NCBI GenBank assembly: GCA_030694465.1
Contig: JAUXYJ010000023.1
Span: 186,001 to 250,000 of the forward strand
Direction of reading: 5' to 3'
Source of the DNA: Deltaproteobacteria bacterium
GTDB taxonomy: Bacteria > Myxococcota_A > Polyangia > Polyangiales > Ga0077539
DNA length: 64,000 bases
A program made the translations under genes and the position numbers. Positions 28,160-37,290 of this stretch are shown piece by piece. Every line of letters begins with the position of its first letter. Positions within the stretch are counted from its first letter, which is position 1. The notes beneath the pieces were generated by a model. That model worked only from the letters and a program-made list of their open reading frames with translations, was not told the DNA's origin and searched no databases.

Positions 28160-28942
28160 ATGCACCTCGCGCTTGCAGCAAATTCAGGGCTCATTGCAGT
28201 GTTTACTCGGTTTGCGCTCTTTGGCGCCGAGTGGGTGATGTGGGTGCTTATCGCGCTGTCGATGCTCTCGATCGGCGTGATGTTTGAGCGCGCGAGATAC
28301 TTTCGCCGCCTGCGCGATGACCTCGGCGCGCTCGGCCGCACGATGAGCGCCAAGCTGCGCCAAGGACACCTCAACGAGGCAAGGATTCTCTTGCGCGCTT
28401 CGCCTTCGCCCGCGGCGCTCGTCGCGCTCGCAGGGTTGGCCCACGACGACGACGGACCCGAAGCTCGCGCCAACGCGATGCAGGCCGAGCTCGCCCGCGT
28501 GCGCCCCTCGCTCGAGCGCAACCTGTCCTTTCTTGGCACCGTCGGAAACAACGCCCCCTTCGTGGGCCTCCTCGGCACAGTGATCGGGATTATCCAGTCG
28601 TTTGACGCGCTCAAGCCCCCTACTGGGCGCACCGCTGCCGCCGCACAAGCCGCCGCGCAAGCCGCGACCTCGCGCGTGATGGGGACCATCGCCGAGGCGC
28701 TCGTCGCGACCGCCGTAGGGCTGCTGGTCGCGATCCCCGCGGTCGCCGCGTTTAACTATTTTCAGCGCACCGTGAAGGGGCAGCTCGCGCAGACCGAGAC
28801 GCTCACGCAGCTGGTCCTCTCGCACGCCCACGCCCTGCACGACCGCGAGCTTCGCACGCACCGCGCGCACCTTGAGCAGAGCTCCGCGCCAGGCACACCG
28901 GCGATGGCGATCTCTCACGCGCCCGTACAAGCCCAGGCGTAA
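28160..28942 (+). CDS. exbB: ExbB/TolQ/MotA-family proton channel
   Basis: The 260-residue membrane protein has three transmembrane helices: about 20-40 (WVMWVLIALSMLSIGVMFER), a pair after residue 130 (FLGTVGNNAPFVGLLGTVIGI, then TVAEALVATAVGLLVAIPAVAAFNYF-like). GTVGNNAPFVGLLGTV is the family signature. With ExbD it harvests the proton gradient to energise TonB. The start is the ATG at 28160, since the upstream frame is non-coding. It heads the exbB-exbD-tonB-receptor cluster. Confidence 0.92.
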   Translation: MHLALAANSGLIAVFTRFALFGAEWVMWVLIALSMLSIGVMFERARYFRRLRDDLGALGRTMSAKLRQGHLNEARILLRASPSPAALVALAGLAHDDDGPEARANAMQAELARVRPSLERNLSFLGTVGNNAPFVGLLGTVIGIIQSFDALKPPTGRTAAAAQAAAQAATSRVMGTIAEALVATAVGLLVAIPAVAAFNYFQRTVKGQLAQTETLTQLVLSHAHALHDRELRTHRAHLEQSSAPGTPAMAISHAPVQAQA

Positions 28943-28992
28943 TCGCCTGCATTTTTGCTGACCCATCACGCATAGAGAGCGAGCACACAGTC

Positions 28993-29433
28993 ATGGCCGG
29001 AGGCGCAAGCGCATCAAGCGACGACGAGAGCATCACGGGGATCAATGTCACACCCTTTGTCGACATCGCCCTCGTACTGCTAGTGATTTTTATGGTGACC
29101 GCGCGGTACATCACCGCGCAATCCATCGCGGTAGATCTGCCCGAGGCGGCGTCTGCGAGCGACACGCAGCAGGTCGCCGTGGCCAACATCGGCGTCAACG
29201 CCGAGGGCGCGTTCTTTGTCGACGCGCAGCCTGTCGATGACAACGCGCTGAGCGCCGCGATGCGCTCGCGGCTGGCTCAAAACCCAGAATTGCGTGCGAT
29301 TATCAACGCCGATCGCAACTCCGTACACGGCCGAGTCACCCACGCGATCGATGTCATTCGTCTCGCAGGGGTGACTCGGTTTGCGATCACCACCACGCAG
29401 CCCGCAGACGCGCCAGAGACCCCGTCGCCATGA
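28993..29433 (+). CDS. exbD: ExbD/TolR-family biopolymer transport protein
   Basis: The 146-residue protein has one N-terminal helix (about 22-39) with the functional Asp of ExbD in the segment NVTPFVDIALVLLVIFM (Asp24), then a small periplasmic ExbD-fold domain. The stop overlaps the tonB start (ATGA at 29430). It works with ExbB to power TonB. The gap to exbB is 50 bp. Confidence 0.92.
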   Translation: MAGGASASSDDESITGINVTPFVDIALVLLVIFMVTARYITAQSIAVDLPEAASASDTQQVAVANIGVNAEGAFFVDAQPVDDNALSAAMRSRLAQNPELRAIINADRNSVHGRVTHAIDVIRLAGVTRFAITTTQPADAPETPSP

Positions 29434-30269
29434 GTGACCCGAGCGACCGCAGCGACCACGCCACGGTCTCGCCCTCACGCGCCGAGCACGCCGTGTTTGC
29501 TCAACAGAGCGCGTCGAGCTGGCTAGCCACCGCGGGCCTCCACGCGGTGATCGCGGCGCTGGGTCTGTTGGCCGTCAGCGTAGGAGTGTCCCCCGAGGCG
29601 CGCCGAAGGATCTCGAGCGTGGTGCGGTTTGACGTACCTCCGACACCGCCCCCGCCGCGCGCGCTCGCGCCCACACCCATCCGACGCGCACAGCCACGCC
29701 CCGCTGCAAACCGCGCGACGCGGAGGCCGCCCCCCGCGCCAACGCCCGCCCCCACGCCAGAGCGTCCCACTGCAGCGCCGCCACCGATTTTGACCGCGGC
29801 ATCGAGCGGCTCGAACAGCGGATTTCGCATGCCGAGCGGGGACAACACGGACTATCGCGGGGGCGCGATCTCGCAACACGGAGAGCGCACAGCGTTTGGT
29901 GGGCGCGGGGCTGGCAACGTCGCCGACGCGGGGCCCCCCGTACCCGACGCGAGCACCGAACGCACCGGCCGATCGGGCGCGATCGCGGTCCCCGAAGACG
30001 GCCCACCGCTTCGACCCCTTGCGCAATCGACGCCCGAATATCCAGAAGAAGTACGCGCGCAGGGGATCTCGGGGACGGTCTTTGTGGGAGTCATCATTGG
30101 CGAAGACGGCCACGTGATGCAGGCCGTCGCGCTGCGTGGGCCCGAGCCGCTGCGCGAGGTCGCGCGGCAGGCAGCGCTGCGCTGGCACTTCGCGCCCTAT
30201 GTCATCGAGGGGCTCGCGGTGCGCATCCGCTACGTCCTGCGGTTTCCGTTTGAACTCACCAATCTCTAA
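29430..30269 (+). CDS. tonB: TonB-like energy-transducing protein
   Basis: The 279-residue protein has an N-terminal membrane helix (about 30-53, LATAGLHAVIAALGLLAVSV), a Pro-rich spacer (70-120) and a Gly/Asp-rich stretch. A C-terminal TonB domain at about 200-279 follows: PEYPEEVRAQGISGTVFVGV, then a beta-strand segment with RWHFAP. It reaches across the periplasm to the receptor encoded next. ATGA overlap with exbD shows translational coupling. Confidence 0.9.
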   Translation: MSDPSDRSDHATVSPSRAEHAVFAQQSASSWLATAGLHAVIAALGLLAVSVGVSPEARRRISSVVRFDVPPTPPPPRALAPTPIRRAQPRPAANRATRRPPPAPTPAPTPERPTAAPPPILTAASSGSNSGFRMPSGDNTDYRGGAISQHGERTAFGGRGAGNVADAGPPVPDASTERTGRSGAIAVPEDGPPLRPLAQSTPEYPEEVRAQGISGTVFVGVIIGEDGHVMQAVALRGPEPLREVARQAALRWHFAPYVIEGLAVRIRYVLRFPFELTNL

Positions 30270-30285
30270 CGACGGGCAGGTAGAC

Positions 30286-33200
30286 GTGAACTCTCGTAGC
30301 GCAAAGTCACTCCTCGCTGCCATGACGGCGACCGCGCTCACGCGCGCCGCGAGCGCCCAAAATGCAGACGATGTTTCATCGAGCGATGCAACGTATGCAA
30401 CGCAAGATGTGCAATCAATTCACTCACAGAGCGAAGATGTTGCGTCGAGCGATGCAACGTCGGTGCAACATGCCTCGGCGCTCCCCGTGCTGCAAGGGGA
30501 CCTCGCGGATCCGAGCGAGTTCGCGCTCGCCGAGGACGCACCCCTCGCCGTCGTACGCACGGGCATCCGCGGTCGCGTGCGAGACCAAGACGCGCGACAG
30601 CCCGTGCTCGACGCTCTCATCGTCGCGGTCGGGACCCCCGCACGAACACGCAGCGACACCTCGGGACACTTCGCGCTCGACCTTGCCCCGGGGACCTACA
30701 CAATTCGTGTGTATTACCCAGGATTTCGCACCATCCGGCTTGAGCGCGTGCGCGTCACCGCAGGGGCCTCGACCGAGCTCACCGTCGAGCTGCCCACCGA
30801 TCGCAACCAAGCGCCCCTCGGGCAGCGTGTCGCCGGCAGGGCAGACCGCGCGACCGCAGCGACACAGCTCGCGATTCGCAGACAGAGCGCGTCGGTGCAA
30901 GACGGCGTAAGCGCACAAGAGATCGCGCGTGCACCCGACGCGGCGGCCAGTGACGCCGTGCGAAGAGTCGTGGGAGTCTCCATCGCCGAGGGCCGCTACG
31001 CGGTCGTGCGGGGGCTCGGGGGACGCTATGTCAACGCGCTGCTCAATGGTGTGCCCCTGCCTCCGAGCGACCCCGATGTGCCAGGCGTGCAGCTCGATGT
31101 GTTTCCGGCCTCGCTGCTGACCAGTCTTAACGTAGTCAAGAGCTTTATGCCCGAGCTGATGGGCGACTGGGCGGGCGGATCCATTCTGATTTCGACCAGG
31201 GATTATCCAGAGCGATTGACACTGAGCGCGAGCGTCTCGCTCGGGTTTGACACGCTCACCCACGTGCAACAACCGCTCGCACACCAGGGGCTCGGCGCGC
31301 TGAGCTACCAGGGTGGATCCCTCGACGCGCTCGGCCTTGACGACGGCACCCGCGCCCTGCCCAGGGGCCTGCCAAGCGGCCCCCTCGCGCTGGGACAAAA
31401 CGGGCTCTCGCGCGAGGGGCTCACGCAGGCCGCGCAGCTGTTTCCGGTGCAGTGGGCGATCGTGAGAGACCTCGCCCTTCCCAACGGCTCAGCGTCGCTG
31501 CAGGTGGGCAACACCAGCACGCTCTTCGGTCGCCCGCTGGGGTACCTCTTGGCGCTCTCGTACGGCGCCACCACGCGCGCCCGGCAGGGGCCCGTAGCCC
31601 GCACAAGGCTCGAGGGCGAAGGCGCCCAACAACGGGCCGTCGCGCGCGAGCAAGGCCTCTACGAGGCCACCCAGCGAGACATCCAGTGGGGTGTCCTCGG
31701 GACGCTCGCGTTTAGGCCCGCGCCGGACCACGACCTCTCGCTGGTGACGTTGTTTAACCAAGCGACCTCGGACGAGGCGGGCTTTCGCACGGGCTACAGC
31801 GAAGACGCTGGGAGCGATCTCATCACGCGCGTGCAACGCTACGTGCAGCGTTCGCTAGTGTTTTCGCAGCTCAACGGCGACCACCGCTGGGGGACCGCGC
31901 GCAGCATTCGGCTCCGATGGAGCGGGTTTGTCTCGGGGTCTTCGCGCACCGAGCCCGACACTCGGTTTTTTAAGTACTCGCTCGAAGAGCCCTCGCGCCC
32001 TCGCGCCGCGTTTGGCACCGGAGGCATCGACAGAATTTACACAGCCCTGTCGCAGCTTGAGGGCGGCGCGTCGCTTGATTTCTCTGCTCCCATCGGACCG
32101 CTGGTGTTGCGCACTGGCGCGATGTCACGACTGACCGGTCGCGATTTTATTGCGCGAAGGTTCACCTACGAACAGAGCCCCACCAACGACCTGACAGACC
32201 TCGCGAATGGGCTTCCAAACGAGATTTTGGCGCGCGAAAACATTGGCCAACGCGTAGAGATCCGCGAGTACACCCAGCGCAATGACAGCTACCAAGGGCA
32301 GGCCCAGTACGTCGCGCCCTTTGCGCGCCTCGACGCGCGCGTTCTCGACGATCGCCTGCGGATCGCCGGTGGAGCCCGCGTCGAGTACTACCGTCAACAT
32401 GTGCTCTCGTACTCGCCCTTCGCACAGGCCGAGTCGACCGCATGTCGCACCCACGCGAGCGAGACCGGCGAGCTCGCCAACTGCACCGACCGCGTGGACG
32501 TCGACGTGTTGCCCGCGCTCGGGCTGACCTACGAGATCCACAGCACGATGGCGCTGCGTGCAAATTATGGGGCCACCGTAGGCCGCCCGCTCTTTCGTGA
32601 GCTCGCGCCGTTTCTCTTTCCTGACGTCGTGCGCAACCGACTCATCACAGGCAATCCCACGCTCCGCACTGCACGGATCCACAACGTAGACCTGCGGTGG
32701 GAGTACTTTGCGAGCAGCCAAGAGGTGATCGCCGTGACCGCGTTCGCCAAGTCTTTTGCAGACCCCATCGAATCGGTCAGCAACGGCCAAGGGTCTTCAT
32801 CGTCGCTCACGTTCTGCAACGCCAACCGCGCGGTCGTGCTGGGCGGAGAGGTCGAAGCGCGGATCTCGATGGGACGGATTCATCCACGGTTGCAAGCGCT
32901 CTCGCTCGCGGCCAACGTCGCGCTGTCGTGGTCTGAGCTGACGATTCAGCCCGACGCGTGTGGTGACAACGCGACGTTTTTGCTGACCAATACGCGCAGA
33001 CCCCTCGGAGGCCAGTCCCCCATTGTCGCCAACGTCGTGCTGGGGTTTGCGCCCACGAGCAGCACGCTGTCAGCGTACTTGTTTTACAACGCGTACGCGG
33101 CAAGGCTCGAAGAGGCAGGCTCGTTTGGGCTGCCCGATGTGTATCAAGACACATTTCACCAGCTCGATGCAGCGGTGAACTGGACGCCTTCGGCGAGGTT

Positions 33201-33324
33201 CTCGCTGCGCTTTGCGGCCAAAAATCTTCTTGGGCAGTCGGTCACGTTGCGACAGGGCGACGTGGTGGTCGAAGAGCGCTCGGCGGGCGCTTCGTTCGCA
33301 GTGCGCGCGCAGCTTCAGTACTGA
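30286..33324 (+). CDS. TonB-dependent outer-membrane receptor
   Basis: The 1012-residue protein starts at GTG 30286 (GCAGG five bases upstream), with a signal peptide ending at TRAASAQ. A short Asp/Ser linker with an imperfect repeat (DDVSSSDATYATQD and EDVASSDATS) follows. Then come a carboxypeptidase-regulatory-like (CNA-B) domain at about 85-165, a plug domain (about 190-330; VRGLGGRYVNALLNGVPLP) and a C-terminal barrel ending in an aromatic-rich beta-signal (VRAQLQY). The cognate exbB-exbD-tonB lies just upstream. No riboswitch or Fur box was seen near the cluster, so the substrate is unknown. Confidence 0.92.
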   Translation: MNSRSAKSLLAAMTATALTRAASAQNADDVSSSDATYATQDVQSIHSQSEDVASSDATSVQHASALPVLQGDLADPSEFALAEDAPLAVVRTGIRGRVRDQDARQPVLDALIVAVGTPARTRSDTSGHFALDLAPGTYTIRVYYPGFRTIRLERVRVTAGASTELTVELPTDRNQAPLGQRVAGRADRATAATQLAIRRQSASVQDGVSAQEIARAPDAAASDAVRRVVGVSIAEGRYAVVRGLGGRYVNALLNGVPLPPSDPDVPGVQLDVFPASLLTSLNVVKSFMPELMGDWAGGSILISTRDYPERLTLSASVSLGFDTLTHVQQPLAHQGLGALSYQGGSLDALGLDDGTRALPRGLPSGPLALGQNGLSREGLTQAAQLFPVQWAIVRDLALPNGSASLQVGNTSTLFGRPLGYLLALSYGATTRARQGPVARTRLEGEGAQQRAVAREQGLYEATQRDIQWGVLGTLAFRPAPDHDLSLVTLFNQATSDEAGFRTGYSEDAGSDLITRVQRYVQRSLVFSQLNGDHRWGTARSIRLRWSGFVSGSSRTEPDTRFFKYSLEEPSRPRAAFGTGGIDRIYTALSQLEGGASLDFSAPIGPLVLRTGAMSRLTGRDFIARRFTYEQSPTNDLTDLANGLPNEILARENIGQRVEIREYTQRNDSYQGQAQYVAPFARLDARVLDDRLRIAGGARVEYYRQHVLSYSPFAQAESTACRTHASETGELANCTDRVDVDVLPALGLTYEIHSTMALRANYGATVGRPLFRELAPFLFPDVVRNRLITGNPTLRTARIHNVDLRWEYFASSQEVIAVTAFAKSFADPIESVSNGQGSSSSLTFCNANRAVVLGGEVEARISMGRIHPRLQALSLAANVALSWSELTIQPDACGDNATFLLTNTRRPLGGQSPIVANVVLGFAPTSSTLSAYLFYNAYAARLEEAGSFGLPDVYQDTFHQLDAAVNWTPSARFSLRFAAKNLLGQSVTLRQGDVVVEERSAGASFAVRAQLQY

Positions 33325-33452
33325 TCGCAGAGCTGTCACACAGCGTTCGCATAGTGTTGTCTCACGTGCCCTCACGATGACACTTGGCTCTGGCAAAAGT
33401 TCTCTCGCGTGGCCCGCGATGTCCGCCGTCTACGTGCAAAGAAAGACTCGTC

Positions 33453-34997
33453 ATGAACGCCACTATCCAACCCAAATCGCTGCGATCCATTGCACTTTTC
33501 GCGCTGCTTCATGCCTGCGGGCCGCGAAGCGAAGCGATGGACGTCAGCACGCCTCGCCTCGACGCGTCGTCCGAAGCGGCGACGTCGCCGGATGTCACAT
33601 CGCTGGACACCAACGAGCCTGTAGAAGCTGCCGTTTCGATGGATGCGAGCGCATCGACTGACGTCGTGGTGGCCGCTGACAGCGCGACCACCGAAGCGGG
33701 CACACGCTGCCCGGACAACGCGCCGGTCGAGATGATCACAGCAGGAGACATCACGAGGGACACCCGCTGGGATTGCTCGCGCACGTGGCGATTGACGGGG
33801 CTCACGTTTGTGCGAGCGGGCGCGACGCTCACCATCACGCCCGGCACGCGCATCGTGGGGCTGGGCATGGGCGCCGCGGTCGTCATCACACGCGGAGCAC
33901 GCCTCGACGCACAAGGAACGCGCTCGCAGCCCATCGTGTTTACCAGCGCAAATCCAGTAGGGATGCGTCGTCAAGGCGACTGGGCGGGCTTGGTCTTGTT
34001 GGGCGCAGCGCCCATCAACGTGATGGGCATGGGTGGCGCGTCGGGCACCAACAACATCGAAGGGATCGAAGCGAGCGATTCGCGCGGCAACTACGGCGGC
34101 GCCGACCCCGAGCACAACTGCGGGACCGTACGCTATGTGCGCATCGAGTTTGCCGGACAAGGGCTGTCGATGGGCAACGAGCTCAACGGTCTGACCACCG
34201 GCGGATGTGGCCGAGGCACGACCATTGATTACGTGCATGTCCACCAGGCCGCAGACGACGCGTTTGAGTTCTTTGGCGGAACGCATAGCGCGACCCACCT
34301 GATCTCGACCCAGCAAGACGACGACGGATTGGACTGGGATTTAGGCTACAGCGGCCGCGTGCAGTTCATGGTGATCCAGTCCCCGGCGATGTCGGGCGAG
34401 AGTGACCCACGCGGGGTCGAGGCCGACAACAACAACGCCAACCACGACGCGCTCCCACGATCTTCGCCGACGATCTACAACCTCTCGGTGTTTGGCGCTG
34501 AGGGCGCTGAGGCCTACACGCAGCCCGGCGTCGTGCTCCGTCGCGGCACCGCGGGGCTTATGCACAACGTGCTGATCACGGACTACAAGCAGGGCGCCGT
34601 CGACGTGATTGACAACAGCACCGTGGCCCTCGCCCGCGCGACGCCTGCCACGTTGTCCATCGCCAACGCGATCTTTTTTAACAACGGCAGCGACGGCCGC
34701 GCGCACTTTACCGACCTCTCGAGCAGCGCCGCCGAGGGCAGCCCCGCGCTCGACGAAGACATGTTCTTTCGGGATATTTCTCGGTCGAATCGCTTCGACG
34801 TCGACCCGATGATCCCCGGACGGCACAGCGTGACGGCGCCCGTCTTTGCTCCGGCGGCGACGTCGCCGTGTGCAACCGGTGCCGCGACACCACCGACCGG
34901 TTTTGACACCAGCGCGACCTTTGTGGGCGCCGTGCGACCAGGCGCAACCGGCGAGAGCGACTGGACGACCGGCTGGACCGCGTACCCCGCGAACTGA
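33453..34997 (+). CDS. Lipoprotein with parallel beta-helix domain, TonB-receptor partner
   Basis: The 514-residue product has a signal peptide with lipobox LLHAC (Cys22), an Asp/Ala/Ser/Thr-rich linker (25-80), then repeated short beta-strand turns from about residue 95 to 440 that look like a right-handed parallel beta-helix. Segments such as GARLDAQGTRSQPIVF, DWAGLVLLGAAPI and NNNANHD are typical. It lies 128 bp after the TonB-dependent receptor on the same strand, so a role as surface substrate-binding partner of that receptor is inferred. An ATG at 33453 gives the full signal peptide. Confidence 0.75.
   Translation: MNATIQPKSLRSIALFALLHACGPRSEAMDVSTPRLDASSEAATSPDVTSLDTNEPVEAAVSMDASASTDVVVAADSATTEAGTRCPDNAPVEMITAGDITRDTRWDCSRTWRLTGLTFVRAGATLTITPGTRIVGLGMGAAVVITRGARLDAQGTRSQPIVFTSANPVGMRRQGDWAGLVLLGAAPINVMGMGGASGTNNIEGIEASDSRGNYGGADPEHNCGTVRYVRIEFAGQGLSMGNELNGLTTGGCGRGTTIDYVHVHQAADDAFEFFGGTHSATHLISTQQDDDGLDWDLGYSGRVQFMVIQSPAMSGESDPRGVEADNNNANHDALPRSSPTIYNLSVFGAEGAEAYTQPGVVLRRGTAGLMHNVLITDYKQGAVDVIDNSTVALARATPATLSIANAIFFNNGSDGRAHFTDLSSSAAEGSPALDEDMFFRDISRSNRFDVDPMIPGRHSVTAPVFAPAATSPCATGAATPPTGFDTSATFVGAVRPGATGESDWTTGWTAYPAN
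33577..33591. repeat. CGACGTCG palindrome in the linker of the beta-helix lipoprotein
   Basis: CGGCGACGTCGCCGG falls in the linker just after the lipobox and encodes AATSPD on the plus strand, a different reading frame of the core than in the other coding copies. Confidence 0.5.
34854..34867. repeat. CGACGTCG palindrome near the 3' end of the beta-helix lipoprotein gene
   Basis: CGGCGACGTCGCCG encodes the ATSP stretch of a low-complexity C-terminal region. It is the second copy within this gene, about 1.3 kb from the first. Confidence 0.45.
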
Positions 34998-35020
34998 GCT
35001 ATTTCGCAGACCGCTGTGCG

Positions 35021-35473
35021 CTACCGTGCGGCGGTCTTTAGCATCGAGACCACGCGCTCTGCGCCCTGCTCACACAGATCAAGCACGTGCTCAAACGCGT
35101 CGGGACCTTCGTAGTACGGGTCAGGGACGATCTGGTCGCCGAGAAACATAAAGATCTTCGAGCGCAGCGTCTCGGGGCATCGTGCGATGAGCGTCGACTG
35201 GTTTTGCGTGTCCATCGCGAAGACATAATCGAAGCGCACAAAGTCTTCGGGTACGAGGCCACGCGCGCGATGAGAATCGAGGTCGATCCCTCTGCGTTTT
35301 GCGTGCGAAATCGTTCGCGAATCCGCGCGATCGCCTTGGTGATGCGAGCCTGTCCCCGCGCTCTGCACGGTCACATGTGTGAGCCCGTGCCGCGCGAGCG
35401 CCTGGCGCACGGCGCCCTCGGCTGTGGGCGAGCGACAGATGTTTCCGAGGCAGACCATGAGCAGCTGAGTCAT
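35021..35473 (-). CDS. Low-molecular-weight protein tyrosine phosphatase
   Basis: The 150-residue protein opens with the P-loop VCLGNICRSP (residues 7-16; catalytic Cys8, Arg14) and keeps the late acid segment VPDPYYEG (Asp116). This is the complete set for an LMW-PTP, which removes phosphate from tyrosine or, in some bacteria, arginine. The ATG at 35471-35473 is used; an upstream extension would add 14 residues with no homology. It is divergent from the next gene. Confidence 0.9.
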   Translation of the reverse strand: MTQLLMVCLGNICRSPTAEGAVRQALARHGLTHVTVQSAGTGSHHQGDRADSRTISHAKRRGIDLDSHRARGLVPEDFVRFDYVFAMDTQNQSTLIARCPETLRSKIFMFLGDQIVPDPYYEGPDAFEHVLDLCEQGAERVVSMLKTAAR

Positions 35474-35546
35474 GTCCGGCGTTGTAGCGCGAGAGGTCAG
35501 CGCGTAACCAAGCATCCTGGTCGTGTTAGATCAACGTGGCGTTTGC

Positions 35547-36329
35547 ATGAGCTCTCTGTCGGCCCACTCACCCAGTAACCTCGTCGCCACCCCGCGCTGG
35601 AGCCGCTCGGATGGTGAGGTCTGCTGCACCATGCTGCTGATGACCTGGTGGCTCGCGCGCACCGCCCTCCGCGCGCCGCCGTGGCTCGCAGCCCTGGTGT
35701 GCGCCGCCGCGTTTGTGCTTAGCGCACGGGCCCGAGAGCGCCTCGGCCCGCGGCGAACCGAGGTCACGCTTCCGCTGCAGAGCTTCACTGCGATGCTTAT
35801 TTTTGGGCGCGCATGCGAGCTTCTGTGGGACCGCCCTGCGCAAACTTTCGTTGCTCCGCTGGTGGTCATCGCGCTTTGTCTTCCCTCCCTCGCGTACGGA
35901 TCGGATACGCACAGTACCAGTGTTTTTGCTGGTCGCTTGCGTTGGATTGCGACGCCTTTGCTCGCCTGCGCTGTGCTCGTCGCCCTCGCGACACACACGC
36001 TCGCGTGGCTCGGTGCAGCCCTTGTGTGCACGCTGAGCCTCCCGCTCTTGCGCGCGGTGTTCCCTCGCGCATTCCGAGCACTCGGCCCCAGCGGACGCAC
36101 GCTCGCGGCTGTCACATGGGCTTTGATTTCGCTGGGACTCGCCTCGCGTGGGCTCACGGTGGTGCCGTGGCTCATCGCGCTCACAAGCGCCGTCACGCTG
36201 GATCACAACGCGGCGCCTACCCGTGTGTCACGTGAGGTCTGGGCGATCGGAGTGAGCTGGCTCGCTGGGCTGGCGTTGCTCTCGCTCACCGCGGACGGTT
36301 GGCAACAAGCGCCGCTGTTATTGCTGTGA
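35547..36329 (+). CDS. Multi-pass membrane protein of unknown function
   Basis: The 260-residue protein has seven to eight predicted helices, with Arg/Trp-rich short loops and few charged residues. No family was recognised. A GTG at 35523 gives an extra eight residues, but the ATG at 35547 starts MSSLSAHSPS. The N-terminal 30 residues are soluble. Upstream is the divergent phosphatase gene. Nothing suggests the substrate. Confidence 0.55.
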   Translation: MSSLSAHSPSNLVATPRWSRSDGEVCCTMLLMTWWLARTALRAPPWLAALVCAAAFVLSARARERLGPRRTEVTLPLQSFTAMLIFGRACELLWDRPAQTFVAPLVVIALCLPSLAYGSDTHSTSVFAGRLRWIATPLLACAVLVALATHTLAWLGAALVCTLSLPLLRAVFPRAFRALGPSGRTLAAVTWALISLGLASRGLTVVPWLIALTSAVTLDHNAAPTRVSREVWAIGVSWLAGLALLSLTADGWQQAPLLLL

Positions 36330-36365
36330 TTGGTGCGGCAAACCACGGAAGCATGTCGGCAATGC

Positions 36366-36393
36366 TTGACACTATCGCGTGGCTCTCTATGCT
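36366..36393 (+). promoter_or_regulatory. Sigma-70-type promoter for the DksA-like gene
   Basis: TTGACA (36366-36371), a 16-bp spacer and TATGCT (36388-36393) make one of the best -35/-10 pairs in this GC-rich window, about 110 bp upstream of the DksA-like start. AAGGGG at 36491 serves as a likely ribosome-binding site. Confidence 0.5.
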
Positions 36394-36502
36394 CTTGCGC
36401 CCTCTAATCGACGCAGTGGTTAGAGACACCGAGGGTTGCTTCGCCCCCCGCGAACGCAACCAACGCAATTTTGTTCGATGGTCAACGTGTAAGGGGCATC
36501 GC

Positions 36503-36871
36503 ATGGCAATTAAAAAAGCGGACCTGAAACGATTCAAGGAGACCCTCGAAGAGAAGCGCAAGCAGATCCTCGAGAACGCCAAAGACACCCTCGCAGAAGA
36601 GATGGCCGTCGACTCGGCGGATCTCCCCGACGAGATGGACTTGGCCTCAAGCGAGTACCTGCAGTCGTTTACTTTTCGACTCCGTGGTCGCGAAAAGGTC
36701 TTTCTCGACAAGATCGACCATGCGCTGACCAAGCTCGCCGACGACAGCTTTGGCGTCTGCGAAGAGTGTGGCGAAGACATCGGGATCAAGCGCCTCGAAG
36801 CGCGCCCCGAGACCACCCTTTGCATCAAGTGCAAAGAGGACCAAGAGAAGGCCGAGAAGGACTACAGCTAA
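36503..36871 (+). CDS. DksA/TraR-family zinc-finger regulator
   Basis: The 122-residue protein has a coiled-coil N-terminal half (ADLKRFKETLEEKRKQILEN), a DLPDEMDLASSEY tip with the acidic residues expected for RNA-polymerase action, then a C4 zinc finger of form CEEC...CIKC (Cys86, 89, 107, 110). DksA-like factors bind the polymerase secondary channel and modulate rRNA and stress promoters with ppGpp. A canonical promoter and ribosome-binding site precede it. There may be other paralogues, so it is not named dksA outright. Confidence 0.9.
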   Translation: MAIKKADLKRFKETLEEKRKQILENAKDTLAEEMAVDSADLPDEMDLASSEYLQSFTFRLRGREKVFLDKIDHALTKLADDSFGVCEECGEDIGIKRLEARPETTLCIKCKEDQEKAEKDYS

Positions 36872-36918
36872 CGCGGCGAGCTTCTTGCGGGGGGACTCAA
36901 GAGCCAGCGCCATGCAAC

Positions 36919-36938
36919 ACCCGGCGACGTCGCCGGAT
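36919..36938. repeat. CGACGTCG palindrome between convergent genes
   Basis: ACCCGGCGACGTCGCCGGAT lies between the ends of the DksA-like gene and the histidine kinase gene, where the two transcripts meet. The core CCGGCGACGTCGCCGG is perfect. Confidence 0.65.
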
Positions 36939-36942
36939 GCTC

Positions 36943-37278
36943 TTACGCTCCCTGTGCGCTACGGGTCGAGCTCGAAGGCTTGAGGGGCAATCGCAGCGTA
37001 AAACACGTTCCGGTGTCGGACGTGTCGACGGTGACAGTGCCTTGGTGGTCTTCGACTACCTTCTTGACGATCGCGAGGCCCAGCCCCGTGCCGTCACGCT
37101 TGCCCTGGGTGACAAAGCTCTCAAACAGCCTAGCCCTGACAGACTCGGGGATCCCGGGCCCGTCGTCGCGAAACTGCAACACGAGCTCTTCGCCCTCTCG
37201 TCCCACGACGATCTCAAAGTGTCCGCCACCCTCGCGCTGTGAGATCGCGTCAGCCGCGTTGCGCGCAAGGTTGTGCAC
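36943..37278 (-). pseudogene. Histidine kinase ATPase domain, separated by an in-frame stop
   Basis: This 111-codon stretch continues the reading frame of the GAF kinase after its TAG at 37291-37293. It holds the N-box (NLARNAADAI), G1 (DDGPGIP) and G2 (GTGLGLAIVKK) boxes of a HATPase_c domain. With GTG 37276-37278 as a start it could be translated alone, but it would lack a dimerisation domain. It is most easily read as the end of a broken gene; CAG to TAG would restore one protein. Confidence 0.7.
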
Positions 37279-37290
37279 CGCGCGTGTCAG

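Noticed and set aside
30286..33324. TonB receptor considered as the B12 receptor BtuB for the riboswitch operon
   Set aside because: It is 7 kb away, lies within its own exbB-exbD-tonB cluster and has no riboswitch of its own. The link remains possible but unsupported.
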